DNA of 64,000 bases from contig NZ_ATUG01000002.1 of NCBI RefSeq assembly GCF_000420085.1, forward strand, positions 558,001 through 622,000. Reading direction: 5' to 3'. Source of the DNA: Desulfospira joergensenii DSM 10085 (lineage in GTDB: Bacteria > Desulfobacterota > Desulfobacteria > Desulfobacterales > Desulfobacteraceae). Positions 8,174 to 17,895 of this stretch are shown here, in pieces. The first letter of the stretch is position 1, and every line of letters starts with the position of its first letter. A model generated the notes under the pieces. The model ran no database searches. It saw only the letters and a program-made list of their open reading frames with translations, and was not told the origin of the DNA. A program made the translations under genes and the position numbers.

Positions 8174-9712
8174 CTATTCCACCAGGGATTCAAAGATGTG
8201 GTACTCTTCGATGTGATAGTGGGGTTCGGGATAAATGGCTATGGGTTTTGAAAAACGGGCTTCCAAAGAAGATATCAGATGTTTTTCCGGGCCGTGGAGG
8301 AGCTGGGCTATCTCGGGATGGACCTTTACCGTGAACCGGTTGCCCATGATGTCTCCGGCTTCGGAGATCAGGTCCCTGTGAATTTTATGGCAGATGGATT
8401 TTCCGGATAAAAGATGGCCGTTGCCGTTGCAGTAGAAACAGGGTTCGCAAAGGGTCCGGGTCAGGTTCCTCCGGATCCGTTTCCGGGTCATCTGCACCAG
8501 GCCCAATTCGGTCAGGGGCAGGATATTGGTCTGGCTCTTGTCTTTTTTCATGGCCTCGTTGAGTCTGGACATGACCTTTTCCTTGTGGGAGTCTTTTTTC
8601 ATGTCGATGAAATCGATGATGATGATGCCGCCGATGTTCCGAAGCCGGATCTGGTAGGCGATCTCCTTCACCGCCTCCAAATTGGTTTTCAGGATGGTCT
8701 CATCAAAATTATGCTTGCCCACGTAACGGCCCGTATTGACGTCAATGGCCACCAGGGCCTCTGTCTGTTCGATCACGATGTACCCGCCGGACCTGAGCCA
8801 GACCTTCTTTTTCAGGGCCCGGGCCACGTCCGCCTCGATATTGTAAGCGTCAAAGATGGATTCCCTTCCCTGGTATAGTTCAACGTTCAGATGGACGTCG
8901 GGCATGAATTTTTTCAGAAATTCTCGGACATTTTCATATTCGGTCCGGGAGTCAATGATCAGTTTATCGGCCTTGTCGTCCAGAAGATCCCTGACCGCCC
9001 TGAAGGTAACGGTCAGATCCTTGTAAACCAGGCAGGTGGCTGAAAGGGACTTGGACCGGGAGAGAATATCTTCCCAGGTTTTGTTGAGAAAATCGATCTC
9101 CTTTTTGATGGTGTTCTCATCAATGCCGTTGGCCTGGGTCCTGAAGATATACCCGCAGCTGTTTTTGCGAAGCCCCAGGAGCAGGTCCTTGAGCCGGGTT
9201 CGTTCACCTTCATCCTGGATGCGCTTGGAGATGCCGATGTGGTCCACCGTGGGCATAAGGACCATGTACCGTCCGGCCAGGGAGATATGGGTGGTAACCC
9301 TGGGGCCTTTGCTGCCGATGGCGGATTTGGCCACCTGGACCAGGATCTCCTGGCCTTCGGTCAAAAGGTCTTCAATGCCCGTGTCGGGTTTCCAGGCAGG
9401 CTTGTTCATCTCCTCTTCGCCGTTACTCGCCTCGCCTTCATCATCCCGGTCCTGTTCAAATTTCTGGAACATCTTGTGGCTTGCCGTATCCAGGACATCA
9501 TCCACGTAGATAAAGGCGGCCTGGTCGAAACCGATGTCCACAAAGGCGGCCTGCATGCCCGGGAGAACCCGCTGAACCCTTCCCTTGTAGATGTTGCCTG
9601 CAATGCTGGTCTCATCTTCCCTTTCGATGAAAACCTCAACAATGGTGCTGTTTTCAAGCAGGGCCACCCGGGTCTCGTGGGGGGCGGAATTCACAACAAG
9701 CTCTTTTAGCAT
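8174..9712 (-). CDS. rng: ribonuclease G (RNase E/G family)
   Basis: Endoribonuclease acting in rRNA maturation and mRNA decay. It has the N-terminal S1 domain (AGNIYKGRVQRVLPGMQAAF), the RNase H-like/5' sensor region, DNase I-like catalytic Asp motifs (VAIDVNTGRYVG and IIIIDFIDM) and the zinc-link cysteines CEPCFYCNGNG. At 512 aa it lacks the long C-terminal scaffold of RNase E, so RNase G is the better call. It lies 10 bp after the radical-SAM gene, an association seen in many genomes. Confidence 0.93.
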   Translation of the reverse strand: MLKELVVNSAPHETRVALLENSTIVEVFIEREDETSIAGNIYKGRVQRVLPGMQAAFVDIGFDQAAFIYVDDVLDTASHKMFQKFEQDRDDEGEASNGEEEMNKPAWKPDTGIEDLLTEGQEILVQVAKSAIGSKGPRVTTHISLAGRYMVLMPTVDHIGISKRIQDEGERTRLKDLLLGLRKNSCGYIFRTQANGIDENTIKKEIDFLNKTWEDILSRSKSLSATCLVYKDLTVTFRAVRDLLDDKADKLIIDSRTEYENVREFLKKFMPDVHLNVELYQGRESIFDAYNIEADVARALKKKVWLRSGGYIVIEQTEALVAIDVNTGRYVGKHNFDETILKTNLEAVKEIAYQIRLRNIGGIIIIDFIDMKKDSHKEKVMSRLNEAMKKDKSQTNILPLTELGLVQMTRKRIRRNLTRTLCEPCFYCNGNGHLLSGKSICHKIHRDLISEAGDIMGNRFTVKVHPEIAQLLHGPEKHLISSLEARFSKPIAIYPEPHYHIEEYHIFESLVE

Positions 9713-9722
9713 GGCATCTTCC

Positions 9723-12272
9723 TTAGGTAGCGGACCTTTGTCCGGCCAGTTTTTTTATCCGGGCGGTCCGGACCAGGGTGTCGTCCAGATGAAATCCCTT
9801 TGACAGAATTGCTGCGGGCCGGACCGTTCTTTCATCCTGGGGCAACAGCTTCATTTTAAGACATTTTTCATCGATAAAAGAGATGAACGCCGTTGATTTT
9901 CTCAGGTCTGTCCGTCTGATTTTACCTTTTTTACTGATATCTTCAACCATAAATTCGCTTAAAGCCATGAACCGGTCAACCATGGATCTGTCCAGGCAGG
10001 GAGTTGAAAAACAGATCTCATAGACAGATCCGGCCGGGTCCTTGCCCCCGGATTTTGAATGATGGCGGCAGGAATTAACGGAGAGACCACCGGGCAGGAC
10101 CCGGTTCAGGCTCTCGACGACCTGATCGGGCCTGAGTCCCTTTTCCAGGAATACAGACATGGCCTCTTCTTCGCTTTCCATACCCAGGGGCAGGGCGGTT
10201 TCAAAGGACATTCGCATGGACGGGTTAAACCCTTTGGAGTATTTTATTTTGAAACCGGTCCGTTTCAGGGCCCGCTGAAAGATGGTGGCCAGCTCCAGAT
10301 GGCCGAAAAACCGCGCATCTCCCAGTTTGGAGAACCGGATTTCATATTTCATGAAATCCTCATCCGGCAGGACCCGGCGATCGTATAGTTCCGGGCCGGG
10401 TGCCGGTTCTGACCGGACGTCATGGAGAACCGGCCGGATCCTTTTAAAGTCACAGATACCGCATCCTGTGCATTCCTCATCCCTACAGTCCGGGGTCAGG
10501 GCCCTTTGCTCTGCCTTTTCAAGTTCTTTTTTCAGAAACCCGGCTGTAACCCCTGAGTCGATGTGGTCCCAGGGAAGGGGTTCGTCTGCTCCCCGGTCCC
10601 GGGTGGTGTAAAAGGCCGGGTCAATGCCGGTTTCTTCAAAGGCTTGGCGCCAGAGATCAAAATTGAATTTATCGCTCCATCCGTCCAGGCGGCAGCCCTT
10701 GGCATGGGCAGATACCAGAAGGCTTGAGAGCCTGCGGTCCCCCCGGGCCCAGACTCCTTCCAGCAGACTCATCTGGGGGTCCTGCCATTTTAAATTGATT
10801 TTCGGATGGCGCAGGTTGGCTTTTAAATAGGCCAGCTTTTCCAGGGTCTGGTCCAGGCTCATCTGGGAATGGCGCTGGAACGGGGTGTGGGCCTTGGGAA
10901 TAAAACAGGTGGCGCTGACGTTGATGCTTTTCTTTCCCTTGGCATGGGCCGATGCCAAATCCCTGGACAGGCGGCAGATGCCGTCGATGTCTTCCATGGT
11001 TTCAAAGGGCAGGCCGGTCATGAAGTAGAGCTTTATGTTTTTCCATCCCAGTTCAAAGGCATTTTCCACGGTTGCCCGGATGCTCTCTTCTGTGAGGTTC
11101 TTGTTGATGATATCCCTCAGCCTCTGGGTTCCGGCTTCCGGGGCAATGGTAAACCCGGTTTTCCTCACCGTGCGGATGATGTTCATGAGTTCCGGGGTAA
11201 GCTTTTCCGCCCGGATGGAGGGCAGGGAAATGGAATTGCACTGGCCCTGGCTCATGGCCAGCAGTTCCTGCATGAGCAGGGAGAGATTGGAGTAGTCCCC
11301 GGTGCTCAGGGAGAGCAGGGAGATGTCAGAATACCCGGTGGACTTGAGGGAGGTCCGGGCAATATCCAGGATGTCCTCCAGGGACCTTTCCCGCACCGGC
11401 CGGTAGATCATGCCGGCCTGGCAGAACCGGCATCCCCTGGAGCATCCCCGGGCAATTTCTAGCCTGAGCCGGTCATGGATCGGTTTGCCAAAGGGCACAA
11501 TGGGGTCCACGGGGAAATTGTCCACGGTCAGATCGGGCAGAAAGGCCCTTTTGACCCGGGTGTAGTCTTCATATAGCGGGGTCAGGGTCTGAAACCCGTG
11601 TTCATCCCGGGAGGGCTCAAAAAAAGCAGGCACATAGACCCCGGCGATTCCCGCCAGGATCCGCAATAGGTCTTTTTTGGATCCCCTGCCCTGTTTTTTG
11701 AATTCAATGACCCTGTTGGATATTTCCAGGATCGCCTCTTCCCCGTCCCCGATGACAAAGAGATCAAAAAAGTCTGCCAGGGGCTCCGGGTTGAAGGCGC
11801 AGGGGCCGCCCCCGATGATCAGGGGAAAGGTCTCGTCCCTTTCCCGGGCAAAAAAGGGGATGCCGGACAGGTCCAGCAGGGTCAGGATATTGGTAAAGTT
11901 CAGCTCGTACAGAAGACTGATGCCGATGAGATCAAAGGAGGAAAGTTCCCGCCTCGATTCCATGGAGAGGCAGGGGATTTGCCTTTCCGCCATGAGGGCC
12001 TCCATGTCCGGAGCCGGGGCAAAGAAACGTTCAGCTGCGATATTTTCCTGATGGTTCAGTATGGAGTACAGGATCTGGAGCCCAAAGTGGGAGGTCCCGA
12101 TTTCGTATAGGTCGGGAAAAACCAGGCCAAAGGTTAAATCCACATGGCCGGGATCTTTTTTGACGGCGTTGGTTTCATTGCCGGCGTAGCGCGTGGGCAT
12201 CTGGACCCGGGAAAGGATGTCTTGATAATTTTGTTCATGCATGGTACTGAATCTGCTATTAATATTGTTCAT
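9723..12272 (-). CDS. B12-binding-like radical SAM protein fused to DUF2344
   Basis: An 849-residue fusion. The N-terminal cobalamin-binding-like region (about 1-250) matches the TIGR03960 family. The radical-SAM domain has its Fe-S cysteines at C277, C281 and C284 (ARGCSRGCRFC). A cysteine cluster ECTGCGIC near residue 610 leads into a C-terminal TIGR03936/DUF2344 domain (from EIRFSKLGDARFFGHLELA). These families commonly sit beside rng and ribosomal genes, hinting at an rRNA or tRNA modification, but the reaction is not established. The start is uncertain: a second Met lies at 12242 and neither has a clear Shine-Dalgarno. Confidence 0.88.
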   Translation of the reverse strand: MNNINSRFSTMHEQNYQDILSRVQMPTRYAGNETNAVKKDPGHVDLTFGLVFPDLYEIGTSHFGLQILYSILNHQENIAAERFFAPAPDMEALMAERQIPCLSMESRRELSSFDLIGISLLYELNFTNILTLLDLSGIPFFARERDETFPLIIGGGPCAFNPEPLADFFDLFVIGDGEEAILEISNRVIEFKKQGRGSKKDLLRILAGIAGVYVPAFFEPSRDEHGFQTLTPLYEDYTRVKRAFLPDLTVDNFPVDPIVPFGKPIHDRLRLEIARGCSRGCRFCQAGMIYRPVRERSLEDILDIARTSLKSTGYSDISLLSLSTGDYSNLSLLMQELLAMSQGQCNSISLPSIRAEKLTPELMNIIRTVRKTGFTIAPEAGTQRLRDIINKNLTEESIRATVENAFELGWKNIKLYFMTGLPFETMEDIDGICRLSRDLASAHAKGKKSINVSATCFIPKAHTPFQRHSQMSLDQTLEKLAYLKANLRHPKINLKWQDPQMSLLEGVWARGDRRLSSLLVSAHAKGCRLDGWSDKFNFDLWRQAFEETGIDPAFYTTRDRGADEPLPWDHIDSGVTAGFLKKELEKAEQRALTPDCRDEECTGCGICDFKRIRPVLHDVRSEPAPGPELYDRRVLPDEDFMKYEIRFSKLGDARFFGHLELATIFQRALKRTGFKIKYSKGFNPSMRMSFETALPLGMESEEEAMSVFLEKGLRPDQVVESLNRVLPGGLSVNSCRHHSKSGGKDPAGSVYEICFSTPCLDRSMVDRFMALSEFMVEDISKKGKIRRTDLRKSTAFISFIDEKCLKMKLLPQDERTVRPAAILSKGFHLDDTLVRTARIKKLAGQRSAT

Positions 12273-12329
12273 AGAAAGTTTTAGATCAACCCAAATTTTT
12301 TAATATATTATTTTTTGCGGAATTAGGCA

Positions 12330-13709
12330 ATGGAAAGAACAAAAATCAACATCCTGGAAGGGATGGATCACTCTTTGGGCCGGGTGCTTGTCAAGGGATG
12401 GGTGAGGACCCGGCGGGACGCCGGAAAGTTTTCTTTTATGGAAATCAATGACGGATCAAGCCTCAAAAATATCCAGGTGATTGCCAATGAGGACCTTGGT
12501 AACTATCCGGATATCCAGAAGATTACCACGGGAACCTCCCTGGCCGTGGAAGGGGAGATGGTGGCCTCTCCGGGCAAGGGCCAGAAGTGGGAAATCCAGG
12601 CCGACCATGTGGATATCATCGATATTGCCCCGGACACCTATCCTTTACAGAAGAAAAGGCATTCAGACGAGTTTTTAAGAACCATCGCCCATCTGAGGCC
12701 CAGGACCAATAAATACGGGGCCGCCTTCAGGATCCGTTCGGAGATGTGCTATGCCATCCATAAATTTTACAGGGACAAGGGGTTCAGATACCTGACCTCC
12801 CCCCTGATCACCGGGTCTGACTGCGAAGGGGCCGGGGAGTTGTTCCGGGTCACCAGTCTTGACCCGGCCGAGGTGGCCAAGCAGGGAAAAATGGATTTTG
12901 CCCGGGACTTTTTCGGCCAGGAATCCAATCTCACGGTGTCCGGCCAGCTGTCGGCCGAGATGTTTGCCCTGGCCCTGGGGGATGTCTATACCTTTGGCCC
13001 CACCTTCAGGGCGGAAAATTCCAACACCAGCCGCCATGCGGCGGAATTCTGGATGCTGGAGCCTGAAATGGCCTTCTGCGATTTACAGGGAAATATGGAC
13101 CATGGGGAAGAGCTGGTAAAGACCCTGGTGGCCCATGCCATGGACAATTGCGAAGAGGACCTGGCCCTGTTCAGCAAGTTTGTGGACAAGGGGCTGCCCA
13201 AACTCATGGACACCATTATCCATCAGGAATTTCAAAGACTGACCTATGCCGAGGCCATTGACATTCTGGAGAAGTCAAAGAAGAAGTTTGAATTCAAGGT
13301 GGAATACGGGGTGGATCTCCAGTCCGAACATGAGCGTTTCCTGGCAGAAGAACATTTTCAAAAGCCGGTATTTCTCATCGACTACCCAAGGGAAATCAAA
13401 CCCTTTTACATGCGCATGAACGATGACGGCAAGACCGTCGCCGCCATGGACCTGCTGGTCCCCAGGATCGGGGAACTCATCGGCGGGTCCCAGAGGGAGG
13501 AGCGGTTGGATCGGCTGGAAACCCGGATGGAAGAGATGAATCTTCCCAGGGACCCCTATTGGTGGTATCTGGATTCCCGGCGGTACGGAAGCGTACCCCA
13601 TTCCGGGTTCGGCATGGGCTTTGAACGGTTTTTAATGATGATCACCGGAATCAGCAATATCAGGGATGTCATTCCCTTTCCCCGGACCCCGGGAAGTATT
13701 GACTTTTAA
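12330..13709 (+). CDS. asnS: asparagine--tRNA ligase
   Basis: Charges tRNA-Asn with asparagine in the cytoplasm. It has an N-terminal OB-fold anticodon-binding domain (VLVKGWVRTRRDAGKFSF), class II motif 2 near GPTFRAENSNTSRHAAEF and motif 3 GFGMGFERFLMMITG. The NTSRHAAEFWMLE stretch and LTSPLITGSDCEGAGE are typical of AsnRS rather than AspRS. At 459 aa the length is normal. It is divergent from the radical-SAM gene across 57 bp. Confidence 0.96.
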   Translation: MERTKINILEGMDHSLGRVLVKGWVRTRRDAGKFSFMEINDGSSLKNIQVIANEDLGNYPDIQKITTGTSLAVEGEMVASPGKGQKWEIQADHVDIIDIAPDTYPLQKKRHSDEFLRTIAHLRPRTNKYGAAFRIRSEMCYAIHKFYRDKGFRYLTSPLITGSDCEGAGELFRVTSLDPAEVAKQGKMDFARDFFGQESNLTVSGQLSAEMFALALGDVYTFGPTFRAENSNTSRHAAEFWMLEPEMAFCDLQGNMDHGEELVKTLVAHAMDNCEEDLALFSKFVDKGLPKLMDTIIHQEFQRLTYAEAIDILEKSKKKFEFKVEYGVDLQSEHERFLAEEHFQKPVFLIDYPREIKPFYMRMNDDGKTVAAMDLLVPRIGELIGGSQREERLDRLETRMEEMNLPRDPYWWYLDSRRYGSVPHSGFGMGFERFLMMITGISNIRDVIPFPRTPGSIDF

Positions 13710-13719
13710 GGAGAAAATC

Positions 13720-13923
13720 ATGCCAACACTTGAAGAGAGATCCAGTGAAAGTCCGGAACAATTAAGCCTGAGACTCGAAGGAAAGACCAAGGAGCTGGGA
13801 ATCACCTATACCTTTTCCCAGTACCTGGAGCAGATGGAACGCTATCTTTTGGAGCTGGAAAAGCGGGTGTCGGTCCTGGAAATCGAAAACCAGGAATTGA
13901 GAAAAGGGGCGGCCAGGTCCTGA
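13720..13923 (+). CDS. small coiled-coil protein, hypothetical
   Basis: A 67-residue protein starting MPTLEERSSES, with a predicted coiled coil over the second half (YLLELEKRVSVLEIENQELR). An AAGGAG at 13708-13713 fixes the ATG at 13720, 10 bp after asnS stops, so it is probably co-transcribed with asnS and the following methyltransferase. No function is known. Confidence 0.7.
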   Translation: MPTLEERSSESPEQLSLRLEGKTKELGITYTFSQYLEQMERYLLELEKRVSVLEIENQELRKGAARS

Positions 13924-13939
13924 AAGATTCACCGGCATA

Positions 13940-14788
13940 ATGACGGGGCGCTACTATTTTTTCCAGGGTCCTGTCCAAAAAATTCTGGATGCCATGGACA
14001 GGGGACAGAGTACCGTGGCGGTTTCCCTGGACCTGAACCGGTCTGTCCGGAGTTTTGAAATTCAGGCCGGACGACTGGTCCTGGAGAAAGGACTGACCGT
14101 GGAAAAAGACCGGCTTGAGGCGATAGCGCCGGTGGAGAACAAGGTTTTTCTTTTACGGGATAAGGAACTTTCCCCTTTGGAAGTCCGAAGCGAGGGCTAT
14201 TACAAGCTGGTTCCCACCCGGACAGCCCCCACATTGGAGATCAACGGGATCAAGATGCACCGGTCCAAGGATATCGATCCCCTGGAAGATGCCCGGCTCA
14301 AGGCCGGGAAAATTGCAAGGTCCGGAGATGTGGTCCTGGATACCTGCGGAGGACTGGGATATTCGGCCCTGGCTGTTCTCAGGGCCGGGGCCCGGAAAGT
14401 GGTCTCCACCGAGAAAAGCCCTGAAGTGGTCCGGATCAGATCCCTGAATCCCTGGCTCACCCACAGCCGGTATAAAGAGGGTATCCATCTGATAAATGCG
14501 GATATTTTCCAATATATCAGGGGATTGGAAAAGGAAAGCTTTGACGCCGTCCTCCATGATCCGCCCAGATTCACCTCTGCAACGGGAAACCTTTACGGAA
14601 AAGAATTTTACGGACATCTGTTCCGGGTGATGAGACCCAATGGCCGGCTGTTCCACTATACGGGCAGTCCCAGCAGAATAAAGCATGGGGACCGGTTTAT
14701 GAAAAATGCTATCAAACGGCTGGAAACGGCCGGGTTCGGCAGATTGGAATTTCATGTCCGGCTCCAGGGAATCCTGGGGCTTAAATAA
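13940..14788 (+). CDS. predicted SAM-dependent methyltransferase
   Basis: A 282-residue protein. Its C-terminal half (from about residue 105) is a class I methyltransferase: VVLDTCGGLGYSALAVLRAG is the SAM-binding loop, and DAVLHDPPRF carries a DPP(R/Y) motif of the kind used by base-methylating enzymes. It resembles the COG2521 group of predicted RNA/DNA methyltransferases. The N-terminal ~100 residues are not recognised. It follows the small coiled-coil gene by 16 bp. Confidence 0.68.
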   Translation: MTGRYYFFQGPVQKILDAMDRGQSTVAVSLDLNRSVRSFEIQAGRLVLEKGLTVEKDRLEAIAPVENKVFLLRDKELSPLEVRSEGYYKLVPTRTAPTLEINGIKMHRSKDIDPLEDARLKAGKIARSGDVVLDTCGGLGYSALAVLRAGARKVVSTEKSPEVVRIRSLNPWLTHSRYKEGIHLINADIFQYIRGLEKESFDAVLHDPPRFTSATGNLYGKEFYGHLFRVMRPNGRLFHYTGSPSRIKHGDRFMKNAIKRLETAGFGRLEFHVRLQGILGLK

Positions 14789-14811
14789 TTGAAAATTGAG
14801 AGTTGAGAAGA

Positions 14812-16392
14812 ATGATTACTTTATTGGATTACGGGGCCGGCAACGTCAGAAGTGTGATGAATGCCGTGAAAAAACTGGGGGCAGACCTGAAACTGGTGAC
14901 CCGCCCCGAAGATATTCTGGACGCTGAAAAATTGATTTTCCCAGGTGTGGGCAATTATGTGACCATGATTCAGATCCTTCACCAAAAGGGGTATATCGAG
15001 CCCCTGCGGGAGTACCTTGGGGCGGACCGGCCCTTTTTCGGCATCTGCCTGGGCATGCAGGCCCTTTTCGAGGGAAGCGAGGAAGATGCTTCCGGTCTTG
15101 AAAGTCTGGGATTTTTCAAAGGGAAGGTCAACCGTTTTGACACCGGCCTGGCCGTACCCCACATCGGATGGAACGGGGTGAACATCAAACAGGATTCCCC
15201 GGTTCTTCAAGGGGTGGGGCCGGATACCAAGTTTTATTTTGTCCATTCCTATCATATTGTCCCCCAGGACCCCGAGGTCATCCTGACCACCACCACCTAT
15301 GACTACGAGTTTGCCAGTGCCGTCCAGAAAGGAAATGTCATGGGCACCCAGTTTCATCCGGAAAAAAGCGGAGAAGCCGGTATGAAGCTTCTGGATGCCT
15401 TTATCCATACCCGGAATCTGCATTCACAGGGGCCGGCAGACATCCGGGGCAAAGGATTGTCCAAGAGAATCATCGCCTGCCTTGATGTCCGGTCCAACGA
15501 CCGGGGCGACCTGGTGGTGACCAAGGGAGACCAGTACGATGTCCGGGAAAAGGGAGATGTCCGGAACCTGGGCAAGCCCGTGGAACTGGCCGGGCGGTAT
15601 TACCGGGAAGGGGCCGATGAGATCACCTTTCTTAACATCACCGGGTTCAGGGATTTTCCCCTCAAGGATATGCCCATGATCCGGGTCCTGGAACAGACCA
15701 GTGAACATGTTTTTGTGCCCCTGACCATCGGCGGCGGCATACGGGACTATACGGACAGCAAGGGGAAAACCTATACTGCCCTGGATGTGGCGTCTCAATA
15801 CTTCAGGTCCGGAGCCGACAAGATCTCCATTGGAAGCGATGCGGTCCATATTGCCATGGAGTATATCAGAACCGGGAAGAAAACAGGTAAAACCTCCATT
15901 GAAGAGATCTCCAGGGTCTACGGCAACCAGGCCGTGGTGATCTCCATAGACCCCAAACGGGTCTGGGTCAAATCCCCTGGGGATGCACCCGGCCATCATG
16001 TGGTCAAGACCGATATCCCCGGACCGGACAAGGAGGGATTTTGCTGGTTTCAGTGCACGGTCCAGGGCGGGCGCAGGGCCATGGACCTGGACGCCGTTTC
16101 TCTGGCTGCGGCCTGCGAGGAACTGGGGGCCGGCGAGATCCTGCTCAACTGCATTGACCGGGACGGGACCAACTCGGGATTTGACCTTGAACTGGTCAAT
16201 GCGGTCCGTGGTCATGTGACCATCCCGGTGATCGCCTCTTCCGGGGCCGGGTGTGAAGAACATTTTTCACAGGTGTTCAAAAAGACTTCGGCAGAAGCGG
16301 CCCTGGCCGCAGGGATCTTTCACAGACAGGAAGTCCCCATCCGGGCCGTAAAAAATCACCTTGCCGAAAACAAGATCGAGGTGAGACTCTGA
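14812..16392 (+). CDS. hisHF: fused imidazole glycerol phosphate synthase HisH-HisF
   Basis: One polypeptide carries both halves of imidazole glycerol phosphate synthase (histidine biosynthesis). The glutamine amidotransferase half (about 1-200) has the nucleophile in FFGICLGMQALFEG and the His/Glu pair in GTQFHPEKSG. A linker of about 15 residues leads to a HisF barrel with IIACLDVR, ITFLNITGF, PLTIGGGIRDY, AVVISIDPKR and IPVIASSGAG. Barrel features such as VVTKGDQYDVR and the SGADKISIGSDAV loop match fungal and plant HIS7 rather than bacterial HisF. The ATG at 14812 is preferred over a TTG at 14803. No other his gene is adjacent. Confidence 0.95.
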   Translation: MITLLDYGAGNVRSVMNAVKKLGADLKLVTRPEDILDAEKLIFPGVGNYVTMIQILHQKGYIEPLREYLGADRPFFGICLGMQALFEGSEEDASGLESLGFFKGKVNRFDTGLAVPHIGWNGVNIKQDSPVLQGVGPDTKFYFVHSYHIVPQDPEVILTTTTYDYEFASAVQKGNVMGTQFHPEKSGEAGMKLLDAFIHTRNLHSQGPADIRGKGLSKRIIACLDVRSNDRGDLVVTKGDQYDVREKGDVRNLGKPVELAGRYYREGADEITFLNITGFRDFPLKDMPMIRVLEQTSEHVFVPLTIGGGIRDYTDSKGKTYTALDVASQYFRSGADKISIGSDAVHIAMEYIRTGKKTGKTSIEEISRVYGNQAVVISIDPKRVWVKSPGDAPGHHVVKTDIPGPDKEGFCWFQCTVQGGRRAMDLDAVSLAAACEELGAGEILLNCIDRDGTNSGFDLELVNAVRGHVTIPVIASSGAGCEEHFSQVFKKTSAEAALAAGIFHRQEVPIRAVKNHLAENKIEVRL

Positions 16393-17523
<1,131 letters not shown>

Positions 17524-17561
17524 TCAAGAATCTGTTCTCAAAATAAGATTCCGATTCATGC

Positions 17562-17704
17562 CGGGAGGAGCAAAGATTTTGCGCTCATTCTCGAAAATCA
17601 TCCATGATTTTCTCCGAGGAGGGATCCCTTCTCCAGCGGCGTCCTGCCGCCCGAAGGAATCCAATCCGCGAAAACCTCCGCTCCTCACTGAGTCCGGGCT
17701 CAGT
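17562..17704. repeat. GC-rich hairpin array in the cheB/activator intergenic region
   Basis: The 396 bp between cheB and the sigma-54 activator gene hold no convincing gene but a cluster of hairpins. GAAAATCAT/ATGATTTTC has a 2-nt loop (17593-17612), GCGGC/GCCGC a 5-nt loop (17636-17650) and ACTGAG/CTCAGT a 6-nt loop (17687-17704). GGAGGAGC at 17564 is answered by GCTCCTC at 17680. This looks like a mobile or structured dispersed repeat or a small RNA; copy number cannot be judged from one window. The remaining stretch to 17895 is AT-rich and likely holds the activator's promoter. Confidence 0.45.
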
Positions 17705-17895
17705 CCAAATCTAAAGTAAAAAATAAAGGAACCTATTTTTGAGAACCGCCATAAACATGGGAATCCGGGCGCCGGGTCAGGGATAAACAGAATTTTTTTT
17801 GCATATTCACTGTTTTTAAGATAATCTGGGAGTGAATGTAATCATCGGGAAAATAGCAAACAAAAAATATCATCTCCCAGAACCGGGACCGCATC

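Noticed and set aside
14812..16392. hisHF as an artefact of a missing stop between two genes
   Set aside because: The linker is in frame and the HisF half is of the eukaryotic fused type.
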